Shown in pieces: positions 25,894 through 33,416 of a stretch of DNA of 64,000 bases (its first letter is position 1; each line of letters begins with the position of its first letter). Under the pieces are notes generated by a model that worked only from the letters and a program-made list of their open reading frames with translations, searched no databases and was not told where the DNA came from. The stretch comes from Ruegeria_C sp040830705. GTDB lineage: Bacteria > Pseudomonadota > Alphaproteobacteria > Rhodobacterales > Rhodobacteraceae. The stretch spans positions 152,193-216,192 of the forward strand of contig JBFOME010000005.1 in NCBI GenBank assembly GCA_040830705.1. Reading direction: 5' to 3'. The translations under genes were made by a program, and so were the position numbers.

Positions 25894-27192
25894 TCAGCGT
25901 TTGATATTTGTGGTTTCCTGAAGCATCTCGTCGACGGTCTGGATCACCTTGGCGCTGGTGGAATAGGCGCGCTGGGTCTGGATCATTGCGGTCAGCTCGG
26001 TTGCGATGTCGGATTTGGATTCTTCGCGCGCGAAGGACACCATGTCGCCGGTTGGCCCGTCCCCGGCATCCCACAGAAAATAGGTGCCGCTTTCACGCGA
26101 TGGCGCATAGGTTTGCTGGTCGAGCGAGAACATCCCGTTGGGGTTGGGCAGGTCGACCAGCGGAACCTGATAGACGCGTTGACTGATCCCGGAATCGAAG
26201 AACGCATAGACATAGCCGTTTTCGTCGATCTCCACCTTGGTCATGGTTCCCACCGCTGATCCGTCCTTGGAGGTCGACACCGGCGCAAACGTATCCGAGA
26301 GCTGTGAAATACCGTCGGTGTCACCGAGGAGCCCGATATTGATCTCCATCGGACCGCCCGCGACATTGACGACCAAGCTGCCCGTCGCAGGGTCATAAGC
26401 CCCGCCCGATACCGCTGTGACGCTTGCCAGAGTGCCGCCAGCGGTGCGGCTGTCATTGAAAGTCAGGGTGTATTCGCCGATCACCGTGCCGCCAGATGCC
26501 GTATCACGCATCGTCATGGTCCATTCGTTGCTGACCCCGATGGCGGGTACGGTCGGAACCAGTTCGATCTGCACGTTTTCCGATTTGCCCAGATTGTCAA
26601 AATATTCCACAGACAGCGGTTGGGTATCACCCGGTGCGCCCGCTTCGGTCGCGGTGGCCGGCAGGTTCATGCGCAGGCTCATCCGGGTTGTCGGAGAGCC
26701 TGAAACCTGGTTCACACCCATCTGGATCGGTTGCAGGCCTGCGGACGTATCCCGAGGGTAAGAAGGCATCGATCCGTCCGAGTTGGCGGGCCAGCCCAGC
26801 AGAACGAGACCCGATTCGGTTACCAGATACCCTTGTTCATTGGTTCGAAACGACCCGGTGGTTGTCAGCAGCATTTGCGAGGAACCGGCGTCCGAAATCT
26901 CGGAGGTGCGCCGCACCGGCAACATGCCGCGACCCCGGATGGCGAGGTCGGTGGCATTGCTGGTCGAAACGATTGAACCGCCCTGGTCGATCAGGCGACG
27001 GTTGGTCGTGCGAACTCCACCCGCAGAATAGGTGCCACCGGATGAGGAGGTGACCATCGAATGAAAATCCGTTTCGACCCGCTTGTACCCAAAGGTAGAG
27101 GCGTTTGCGATATTGTCCGAAATGGTTGCCAGTCGGTTGGCATTGGCTGACAACGCAGCCACGCCTGCGTTCAGCGAAGAGGAAATGGACAT
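25894..27192 (-). CDS. flgE: Flagellar hook protein FlgE
   Basis: The structural subunit of the hook. It begins MSISSSLNAGVAALS, followed by the family signature ATISDNIANASTFGYKRVE, and ends with the conserved ELTAMIQTQRAYSTSAKVI helix. I start at ATG 27192, which has GGGG six bases upstream; the frame remains open to an ATG at 27219 without a ribosome binding site. This gives 432 residues. A CtrA-like site lies 59-73 bases upstream. Confidence 0.94.
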   Translation of the reverse strand: MSISSSLNAGVAALSANANRLATISDNIANASTFGYKRVETDFHSMVTSSSGGTYSAGGVRTTNRRLIDQGGSIVSTSNATDLAIRGRGMLPVRRTSEISDAGSSQMLLTTTGSFRTNEQGYLVTESGLVLLGWPANSDGSMPSYPRDTSAGLQPIQMGVNQVSGSPTTRMSLRMNLPATATEAGAPGDTQPLSVEYFDNLGKSENVQIELVPTVPAIGVSNEWTMTMRDTASGGTVIGEYTLTFNDSRTAGGTLASVTAVSGGAYDPATGSLVVNVAGGPMEINIGLLGDTDGISQLSDTFAPVSTSKDGSAVGTMTKVEIDENGYVYAFFDSGISQRVYQVPLVDLPNPNGMFSLDQQTYAPSRESGTYFLWDAGDGPTGDMVSFAREESKSDIATELTAMIQTQRAYSTSAKVIQTVDEMLQETTNIKR

Positions 27193-27250
27193 CTTAGCCC
27201 CTTTTGTTGCTTCGGTCATTCGGCCTGCTGCAACAGCTATGCGCTGGGGT

Positions 27251-27265
27251 TTAACAGCGCGCTAA
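27251..27265. promoter_or_regulatory. CtrA-like site upstream of flgE
   Basis: TTAA-N7-CTAA (27251-27265) differs from the CtrA consensus TTAA-N7-TTAA by one base and is followed by CAGCTAAAAT. The same extended pattern occurs upstream of motB. Confidence 0.45.
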
Positions 27266-27280
27266 CAGCTAAAATGCGAG

Positions 27281-28129
27281 CTATTCCGTGGCATGGCTGC
27301 GTAACAAGGTGATCTCGACACGGTTGTTGCGGGCGGCCATCGGGTTCTTGTCCAGCAGCTTGCGGTCAGCATGTCCGGTCACGCGCTGCATGCGGGCCTG
27401 GTCCAGTCCGGATTTTTCCAGCAATGTCTTGGTGGTTGCCGCCCGATCCATGGACAGCGTCCAAACCGGGCTGCGCACCAGCACAACCGGACGCGCCTGA
27501 ACATGGGCGCTGACCGCAACATGGTTGGTGACACTTGCCGCAGCATTTGCCACCACCGCCGTCAGGTCCCGCATGGTCTGGGTCGGCGTGTCGGAATGCA
27601 GATCAAAAAGCGCTACATCGTCAGTTGCAGAAAGCTCGATGATCAGGCCTTCGTCGGCGACGCGCGTGACGATGTGCTTCAACAAACGATCAGAGACAAG
27701 ACTTTCGCCACTGCGCCCCTGCAGCAGATTTTCGATAGCGCTGAACTCCTCCTCTGGCGCAGCTTCGTCCCCGTTCCGGTCGACGCCCGTTGCGCCCCGC
27801 GCGCGGCGCGATTCGGTCAGGTTCCGGTTCAGTGCGCCGCGACCGTCCAGAACCACGGCATCGTCAGAGAACACGTTTTCGCCCCCAAAGGCGCCATCAC
27901 CGCCACCCGAAACCGGGCTGAGCGGGATCGAAGGCGAAAAGTAGTCCGCCAACCCTTTGCGTTGCTTTTCGGTCGTTGCGTTCAGCAGCCACATCAACAT
28001 GAAGAAAGCCATCATGGCGGTCACGAAATCGGCATAAGCCACCTTCCATGCGCCCCCGTGGTGCCCACCGCCAGCCACGACTTTCTTCCGTTTGATGATG
28101 ACTGGCGCCGCATTCGATTGCGTACCCAT
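27281..28129 (-). CDS. motB: Flagellar stator protein MotB
   Basis: Stator subunit that anchors the motor to peptidoglycan and supplies the proton path. After a basic cytoplasmic tail (IIKRKKVV) comes one membrane segment, YADFVTAMMAFFMLMWLL, whose aspartate is the proton-binding residue. A linker of about 120 residues leads to an OmpA-type domain at the C-terminus (HVQARPVVLV, then RAATTKTLLEKSGLD and NNRVEI). I chose ATG 28129 (MGTQSNAAP, with GGTGGAG close upstream) over GTG 28147. motA is not in the window. Length is 282 residues. Confidence 0.92.
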   Translation of the reverse strand: MGTQSNAAPVIIKRKKVVAGGGHHGGAWKVAYADFVTAMMAFFMLMWLLNATTEKQRKGLADYFSPSIPLSPVSGGGDGAFGGENVFSDDAVVLDGRGALNRNLTESRRARGATGVDRNGDEAAPEEEFSAIENLLQGRSGESLVSDRLLKHIVTRVADEGLIIELSATDDVALFDLHSDTPTQTMRDLTAVVANAAASVTNHVAVSAHVQARPVVLVRSPVWTLSMDRAATTKTLLEKSGLDQARMQRVTGHADRKLLDKNPMAARNNRVEITLLRSHATE

Positions 28130-28173
28130 CTCCACCACCTTTTTCACCCATCTCGGTGGTAGCGAAGCAGGGG

Positions 28174-28188
28174 TTAAAAGGGGGCTAA
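28174..28188. promoter_or_regulatory. CtrA-like site upstream of motB
   Basis: TTAA-N7-CTAA (28174-28188) followed by CAGATAAAAT, 45 bases before the motB start. It closely matches the element upstream of flgE, suggesting co-regulation. Confidence 0.45.
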
Positions 28189-28286
28189 CAGATAAAATTG
28201 TTTAGGCATTCCTGAGAGAATCCTTCGGAGCGCGGGGTCCGATCCGCTGCGCCAGAACAAGGGGAACCCGCAGTAGGAATATGCAG

Positions 28287-29390
28287 CTAAACAGGCTCTA
28301 AGTGAACAGTTTCGCCCTGTTGGGCAGAACGCTGCGCTGCCAATCCGATCTGTACCGCTCTCCAGCCATCCAGCAAAGAAACCTCTGGCGCGTCGCGCTC
28401 GCCACGCAACAGTTCAAGGAAGGCCTGATGTTGATAAAAGGTCGATCCGTTATGGTCTCCGGCATCCAGCAGATTCCCGTCCACTGGAATGTCGGTGGTG
28501 ACCGGACCCTTCGGCGCACGCGGGCTGACAATCAGTTTGGGTGTCGGCGCATCGCCCAGATGCGTGGGCCAGAACCGGCCCGGGCCGGGCACAAGTGCCT
28601 CGATCTTGCCGGAGGGGCCGATGGCGGAGATTTCTTCCTGATAGGTTGCGCCTTCGGCAAACATGCACAGTTCCAGCATGGCCCGGGCGCCATTGTCGAA
28701 ATCGACGATTACGTAGCCATTGTCGAGGATATCGGGCGTCTCTCCCTCGTATTGTTCATCGAGATGGTTGACCGATTGCGCGGCCGAGGCCATGACGCGC
28801 ACTGGCTCAGCCCTCAGCGTCAGCCGCATGAGGTCGAAGAAGTGGCAGCATTTCTCGACGAAGGTGCCGCCGCTGTTTCGATTGAACCGGTTCCAGTTGC
28901 CGACTTTCTCAAGGAACGGGAATCGGTGCTCGCGCAGGGTCAGCATGCGCACTCCGCCGGTCGCCGCGTCGGCCTGCTCCAGAAACGCAGCGATAGGTGG
29001 CATGTAGCGATATTCCATCGCGACCCAGATCGGGGCCGGATAGCTTTCGCGCAGCGCGATCATTGCCTCAGCATCTGCTGGATCAGTGAAAAGCGGCTTC
29101 TCCACCAACATGGGCAGCGGGCGCGTGTCAGCGATTTGCTGGACCTGTGCCACGTGGCAGTGATTGGGGCTGGCGATCAGCAAGCAGTCCAGATCCGGCA
29201 CCTCAAGCAGTGCGTCGAGCGAAGGCGCAAGAATCGCCTCGGGCGCGATCTGCGCAGCGATTTTTGCCATCCCCGCATCGGGCTCAAAGATCGCATGCGC
29301 GCGCGCACCCTCCAGTAGAGCAATGTTCTTCAGGTGCTCCTGCCCCATCATGCCGCAGCCGATGATCCCGTAATTGATCTGTCGGGTCAC
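28287..29390 (-). CDS. Gfo/Idh/MocA-fold NAD-dependent protein; candidate sulfoquinovosidase
   Basis: An NAD(P)-dependent Rossmann protein of 367 residues. It has GIIGCGMMGQEH at about 7-18, the EKP motif typical of the family (VEKPLF), and a C-terminal domain with GGTFVEKCCHFFDLMR, in which Lys and His are plausible active-site residues. The GTG at 29390 has AGGAGAGG just upstream; the frame extends to 29507 without support. It is in an operon with the GntR gene (10-base gap), divergent from the sulfonate-monooxygenase operon. Most relatives are sugar dehydrogenases, but NAD-dependent sulfoquinovosidases (GH188) share this fold. That role is inference from context. Confidence 0.82.
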   Translation of the reverse strand: MTRQINYGIIGCGMMGQEHLKNIALLEGARAHAIFEPDAGMAKIAAQIAPEAILAPSLDALLEVPDLDCLLIASPNHCHVAQVQQIADTRPLPMLVEKPLFTDPADAEAMIALRESYPAPIWVAMEYRYMPPIAAFLEQADAATGGVRMLTLREHRFPFLEKVGNWNRFNRNSGGTFVEKCCHFFDLMRLTLRAEPVRVMASAAQSVNHLDEQYEGETPDILDNGYVIVDFDNGARAMLELCMFAEGATYQEEISAIGPSGKIEALVPGPGRFWPTHLGDAPTPKLIVSPRAPKGPVTTDIPVDGNLLDAGDHNGSTFYQHQAFLELLRGERDAPEVSLLDGWRAVQIGLAAQRSAQQGETVHLEPV

Positions 29391-29400
29391 GCGCCTCTCC

Positions 29401-30111
29401 TTATCTGAGCCGTTGGACATAGAGCGCACGGTCCGGGTCGAACCAAGTGCGCGAAAACTCGACCGGCTGCGGCGCATCGGCCCAGCTGAATCGTTCGATG
29501 AACCCAATGGTCGTCCCGCAGGGTTTTGTAAACTGCTCCGGCGCCCAATTCGGCACCTTGCCGATGGAAACCCGGTCTTCAGCGCGGCTGATCCAGAAGC
29601 CGAGCTGGTGCTGATAGTAGCGATAGAGCGAATCGGACAGGTCCCGTAGCCGGATCAGCCCGACCGAAGCATCCAGCCAGATCTCTTCCACCGCGATCAC
29701 CGTGTCATTGAGATAGCGCAGACGGCGCACCCGTGAGCCACTTTCCGATGTGCCGAAGCTGGGCAGATCATCAGGTTTGGGCAATAGATCGACCGACAGC
29801 ACATCGGCACGTGGCAACCCGCCGCCTTCGGGCAGTTCCAGCCGGAACATCGCGTAGACACTTTCAGTTTCCGCCCCGCTGCGCACGTAGTTACCCGAGC
29901 CCTGTACTCTTTCGAGCAACCCTCGTTCGGTCAATTGACGCAGGGCCTTGCGCAATGTGCCGACCGAAGTGTTCAGCTGCGTAGCCATCTCGCGCTCAGG
30001 TGGCAGGCGTTCCCCGTCGATCAGACGGCCCGCCGCGATATCGCGCGTCAGCAGCTCTGCGATTTGCACGTAGAGGGGCAGAGCATTTGGGCTTGGGCCG
30101 GGCTGTGTCAC
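29401..30111 (-). CDS. GntR-family regulator (HutC/UTRA type)
   Basis: A 236-residue transcription factor. The N-terminal winged helix-turn-helix (about 12-78) shows LYVQIAELLTRDIAAG, then ERLPPEREMATQLNTS and TLRKALRQL. The C-terminal UTRA-like ligand domain spans about 90-236. Start is GTG 30111. It is transcribed with the Gfo/Idh gene and diverges from the monooxygenase operon, so it most likely controls both arms through the palindrome in the gap. By family habit the inducer would be a pathway sugar or intermediate. Confidence 0.9.
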   Translation of the reverse strand: MTQPGPSPNALPLYVQIAELLTRDIAAGRLIDGERLPPEREMATQLNTSVGTLRKALRQLTERGLLERVQGSGNYVRSGAETESVYAMFRLELPEGGGLPRADVLSVDLLPKPDDLPSFGTSESGSRVRRLRYLNDTVIAVEEIWLDASVGLIRLRDLSDSLYRYYQHQLGFWISRAEDRVSIGKVPNWAPEQFTKPCGTTIGFIERFSWADAPQPVEFSRTWFDPDRALYVQRLR

Positions 30112-30138
30112 GGGATGCGGCGTCCTGTCGCGGAAAAA

Positions 30139-30165
30139 ATTGATACACTATTGATCTACATCAAT
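30139..30165. promoter_or_regulatory. Palindromic operator (FNR-box-like) in divergent gap
   Basis: ATTGAT-N5-ATTGAT-N4-ATCAAT. The inner part, TTGATCTACATCAA, is a perfect inverted repeat identical to the FNR/Anr consensus TTGAT-N4-ATCAA. It lies midway between the GntR gene and the monooxygenase gene and could be either a GntR operator or an FNR-family site. Confidence 0.6.
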
Positions 30166-30214
30166 GCGCCTGCTACGCAAGACAAAACGCGCGCCCTTTG
30201 CGGAGAAAATTAAG

Positions 30215-31369
30215 ATGACCATTGTGCCTATCACATCGCCTGATCTCGACGCCGCCGAGGTGTCGTGGTTTTCGGCTCTGTGTTCGGACGATTACCAGTT
30301 CCTCGGACAGCCAGACGGCGCGCTTCGGTCGAGCTGGGAGCATTGCTCGAATATCGTGAAAGAGGCCGAGGCACAGGGGTTTCGCAACATCCTCTGTCCG
30401 TCTTCCTATCAGGTGGGGCAGGACACGCTGTCCTTTGTGGCAGGCTGCGCGCCGATCACCGATCGGATTAATCTGCTGGCGGCCGTGCGCTGTGGCGAGA
30501 TGCAGCCAATCATGCTGGCGCGCACCATCGCAACGCTTGATCACATGCTGAAAGGCCGCTTGACGGTCAACATCATCAGTTCGGACTTCCCCGGCGAAAA
30601 GGCCGAAAGCAGCTATCGCTATCAACGCTCGCGTGAAGTGGTCGAAGTCCTGAAACAGGCGTGGACGCAGGATGAGATCAATTACGAGGGCGAGGTTTAT
30701 CAGTTTTCGGGTCTGACCGCCGATCCGGCAAGACCCTACCAGACTGGCGGACCGCTGCTCTATTTCGGTGGCTATTCTCCTGCCGCGCTGGAGCTGTGCG
30801 GGCAGCATTGCGACGTCTACCTGATGTGGCCTGAAACCAAGGACGCGCTGGAAGGCCGGATGAAGGCGGTGAACGCGGTTGCGGAGAAATATGACCGGAC
30901 CCTGGATTACGGCCTGCGCGTTCACATGATCGTCCGCGATACCGAGGCCGAGGCGCGGGAGTATGCGGAGTATATCGTCTCTAAATTGGATGATGAGTAC
31001 GGTCGGCTGATCCGGGAACGGGCGCTCGATTCGACTTCACTGGGTGTTTCACATCAGGCGCGGGCGCGCGAATTGGCCGATCAGTTTGGCTATACCGAAG
31101 ATCACCTTTGGACTGGCGTGGGGCGAGCTCGGTCGGGTTGCGGTGCGGCGTTGGTCGGATCAACGGATCAGGTCATGTCCAAGATCGAAGACTATCAAAA
31201 GATGGGGATTCGCGCCTTTATCTTCTCAGGCTACCCCCATATCGACGAAGCCCGCCATTTCGGCAGCCGCGTGTTGCCGAACCTTAAAACCTGTTCGCTG
31301 CCGCAGGCCTATGGTCGAGTGCCGTCGGACACGCCCGCGACGCCGCTGGGCACTGGAGTACGCCGCTGA
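30215..31369 (+). CDS. SsuD-like FMNH2-dependent sulfonate monooxygenase (SmoC-like)
   Basis: A luciferase-like (LLM) monooxygenase of 384 residues that would cleave a C-S bond with O2 and FMNH2, releasing sulfite and an aldehyde. Family features are TDRINLLAAVRCGEMQPIM, then LDHMLKGRLTVNIISSD, LYFGGYSPAALEL, LRVHMIVRDTEAEA, LWTGVGRARSGCGAALVG and FIFSGYPHIDEA; the last two match the SsuD C-terminal pattern closely. The ATG at 30215 has GGAGA eight bases upstream; an upstream ATG at 30164 lacks one. The downstream aldo-keto and flavin reductases make this the first gene of a smoC-smoB-smoA-like set. Substrate assignment is inference. Confidence 0.85.
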   Translation: MTIVPITSPDLDAAEVSWFSALCSDDYQFLGQPDGALRSSWEHCSNIVKEAEAQGFRNILCPSSYQVGQDTLSFVAGCAPITDRINLLAAVRCGEMQPIMLARTIATLDHMLKGRLTVNIISSDFPGEKAESSYRYQRSREVVEVLKQAWTQDEINYEGEVYQFSGLTADPARPYQTGGPLLYFGGYSPAALELCGQHCDVYLMWPETKDALEGRMKAVNAVAEKYDRTLDYGLRVHMIVRDTEAEAREYAEYIVSKLDDEYGRLIRERALDSTSLGVSHQARARELADQFGYTEDHLWTGVGRARSGCGAALVGSTDQVMSKIEDYQKMGIRAFIFSGYPHIDEARHFGSRVLPNLKTCSLPQAYGRVPSDTPATPLGTGVRR

Positions 31370-32259
31370 TGGATCGCGTCAAACTAGGCAACGAGCTCGA
31401 GCTGAGCCGCATCGTTTACGGTATGTGGCGGCTGGCCGATGGTGCTGATACCTCGGCGCAGCATGTGATCGCCAAGATCAATGCCTGCTTGGATCAAGGG
31501 ATTACCTCGTTCGATCAGGCCGACATTTATGGTGATTATGGTGCCGAAGAGGTGCTGGGCAACGCGTTGAGGTCCGATCCCACCCTGCGCAATCGGATGG
31601 AATTCGTGACCAAATGCGGCATCGTCGCACCTTGCGGTCGTTATGCCGATGCGAAGGTCAAATATTACGACACGTCGCGTGCCCATATCGAGGCGTCCGT
31701 CGATCATTCGCTGCGGCTGATGGCCATTGATCATATCGACCTGTTGTTGATCCACCGGCCCGACCCGTTCATGGATCATCATGAGGCGGGGGCAGCGCTG
31801 GATGCGGTTGTGGCGTCGGGCAAGGTGCGCAGCGTTGGCGTGTCGAATTTTCGGCCCTGGGACTGGTCGCTGTTGCAATCGGCGATGAACACCCCGCTTG
31901 TAACAAATCAGATCGAGATATCCCTTTCCGAAATAACACCTTTCTCGAACGGCGATCTCGCGTATCATCAACAACACGGCCATCCCCTGATGGCCTGGTC
32001 CCCGTTGGGAGGGGGTGCGTTGATGACCGGGCAAAGCAAGGCCGCGCAGATCGCAGATGAGATTGCCGCCGAGGCGGGCGTTGATCGCTCGGCCGTCGCT
32101 GTGGCATTCCTGCTGGCGCATCCCGCATCAATCCTTCCAGTGATGGGCACCAACAATCTGGATCGGATCGCCCGACTCTCGGACGCGTTGAAGGTCAAGC
32201 TGGACCGGGAAAGCTGGTTCCGCCTCTATGAGGCGGCATTGGGCAAGGAGGTTCCGTGA
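31369..32259 (+). CDS. Aldo-keto reductase, SmoB-like
   Basis: A (beta/alpha)8 NADPH-dependent reductase of 296 residues. The catalytic tetrad is readable as Asp49, Tyr54, Lys82 and His129 in FDQADIYG, VTKCG and LLLIHRPDP. C-terminal PVMGTNNLDRI supplies the 2'-phosphate-binding region. In the sulfo-SMO pathway the equivalent enzyme reduces 6-oxo-glucose, left after C-S cleavage, to glucose. The ATG overlaps the monooxygenase stop and its own stop overlaps the flavin reductase start, so all three are translationally coupled. Confidence 0.88.
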   Translation: MDRVKLGNELELSRIVYGMWRLADGADTSAQHVIAKINACLDQGITSFDQADIYGDYGAEEVLGNALRSDPTLRNRMEFVTKCGIVAPCGRYADAKVKYYDTSRAHIEASVDHSLRLMAIDHIDLLLIHRPDPFMDHHEAGAALDAVVASGKVRSVGVSNFRPWDWSLLQSAMNTPLVTNQIEISLSEITPFSNGDLAYHQQHGHPLMAWSPLGGGALMTGQSKAAQIADEIAAEAGVDRSAVAVAFLLAHPASILPVMGTNNLDRIARLSDALKVKLDRESWFRLYEAALGKEVP

Positions 32260-32774
32260 TGAATGCGTTCTCCCCGAAGACGCCGGTGGTGTTCGAACCC
32301 GACACTGCCAACCCGCGTCAATTGCGTGACGCTTTCGCGAAATTCGCGACGGGTGTGACGGTCGTGACCTGCGCCGGCGAAAACGGACCGTTGTGCATCA
32401 CGGCCAACAGCTTTTCGTCTCTGTCGATGGAGCCGCCGCTCGTGATGTGGGCGCCCGGCAAAGGCTCTCGCCGGTTTCCGCTGTTTAGGGACGCAGAGCA
32501 CTTTGCCATTCATGTTCTGTCTGCCGAGCAAAGCGAACTGTGCTGGGCGTGCTCGCAGGATGCCCATGCGCTGGGCGACTTCGACTATATCGAAAACGAG
32601 TTTGGGGTCCCGCTGGTCCCCGGCTGTCTTGCGCGGTTTGAATGCCGCCACGTGGCTTGCCATGAGGCAGGCGATCACGTGATCATCGTAGGAGAGATCG
32701 ACAAGGTCGAGATGTGCGAAGGAGACGCACTGGCCTTTTTTGCCGGCAAGTTCGGCCAATTCGCGCAGCAATAA
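32259..32774 (+). CDS. Flavin reductase (FMN reductase, SmoA-like)
   Basis: A 171-residue flavin-reductase-domain protein expected to supply FMNH2 to the monooxygenase two genes upstream. Features are RDAFAKFATGVTVVTC, then NSFSSLSMEPPLVMWAP and HFAIHVLSAEQ, the standard HpaC/SsuE-like FMN-binding pattern. AAGGAG at 32245-32250 fits ATG 32259 (eight bases) better than the GTG one codon upstream. It is the third gene of the coupled monooxygenase-reductase set. Confidence 0.9.
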   Translation: MNAFSPKTPVVFEPDTANPRQLRDAFAKFATGVTVVTCAGENGPLCITANSFSSLSMEPPLVMWAPGKGSRRFPLFRDAEHFAIHVLSAEQSELCWACSQDAHALGDFDYIENEFGVPLVPGCLARFECRHVACHEAGDHVIIVGEIDKVEMCEGDALAFFAGKFGQFAQQ

Positions 32775-32825
32775 GCGCATCAAGCCCTGCCAAACCCGGC
32801 AGGCACCAAAGGGAGGGCGATCCGC

Positions 32826-33416
32826 ATGGGCGGATTATTGTCGGTGCTTGCACCGATCGGTTTCGTGAACGAATTCGCTTTGCGGATCGGTCGTGCAATT
32901 GGTGTTGTCGCGATTGCCGTGATGGTCTTGGCGATCCTGATTCAGGTCTTTTTCCGATACGTTCTGAATAATGCGCTACCCTGGCCGGACGAGGCCGCCC
33001 GGTTCTGTATGTTGTGGATGACCGGTCTGATGGCACCCACGGCATTTCGGCGCGGCGGCTTTGTGGCAATCGACATGTTCGGTCGCTCGCTGCCCAGTAT
33101 TCCCGGCCAGATCCTCAGCCTGTTTCTGCTGGTTATTTCGTTGCTCGTACTTGTCGTTGCGATCGGGATCGGATGGGGCGAGGTCACCGGGTTTGGCGGC
33201 AAGTTCACGACTGCCTCCCTTTACCTTCCGACTTCGCTTTCCTTTGACGATTGGTTCCGGATACCGCGCAGCTGGATGATGGCCTCGCTCTTGGTTGGGG
33301 TGATCCTGCTGACGTCGGTCAATATTGAACTGATCCTGCGGGGGATTGTGACACTGATGGGCGGCAGTGACCGTTTGCGCCCAATCGACGATGTAGAGAT
33401 GCTGGGGAGTGAATAG
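32826..33416 (+). CDS. TRAP transporter small permease (DctQ)
   Basis: Small membrane subunit of a tripartite ATP-independent periplasmic transporter. The 196 residues contain four hydrophobic segments and the DctQ-type core FFRYVLNNALPWPDEAARF in the first loop. GGGAGG precedes the ATG by about ten bases. It lies 51 bases after the flavin reductase and abuts the large permease, so it is probably in the same operon. Confidence 0.92.
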   Translation: MGGLLSVLAPIGFVNEFALRIGRAIGVVAIAVMVLAILIQVFFRYVLNNALPWPDEAARFCMLWMTGLMAPTAFRRGGFVAIDMFGRSLPSIPGQILSLFLLVISLLVLVVAIGIGWGEVTGFGGKFTTASLYLPTSLSFDDWFRIPRSWMMASLLVGVILLTSVNIELILRGIVTLMGGSDRLRPIDDVEMLGSE

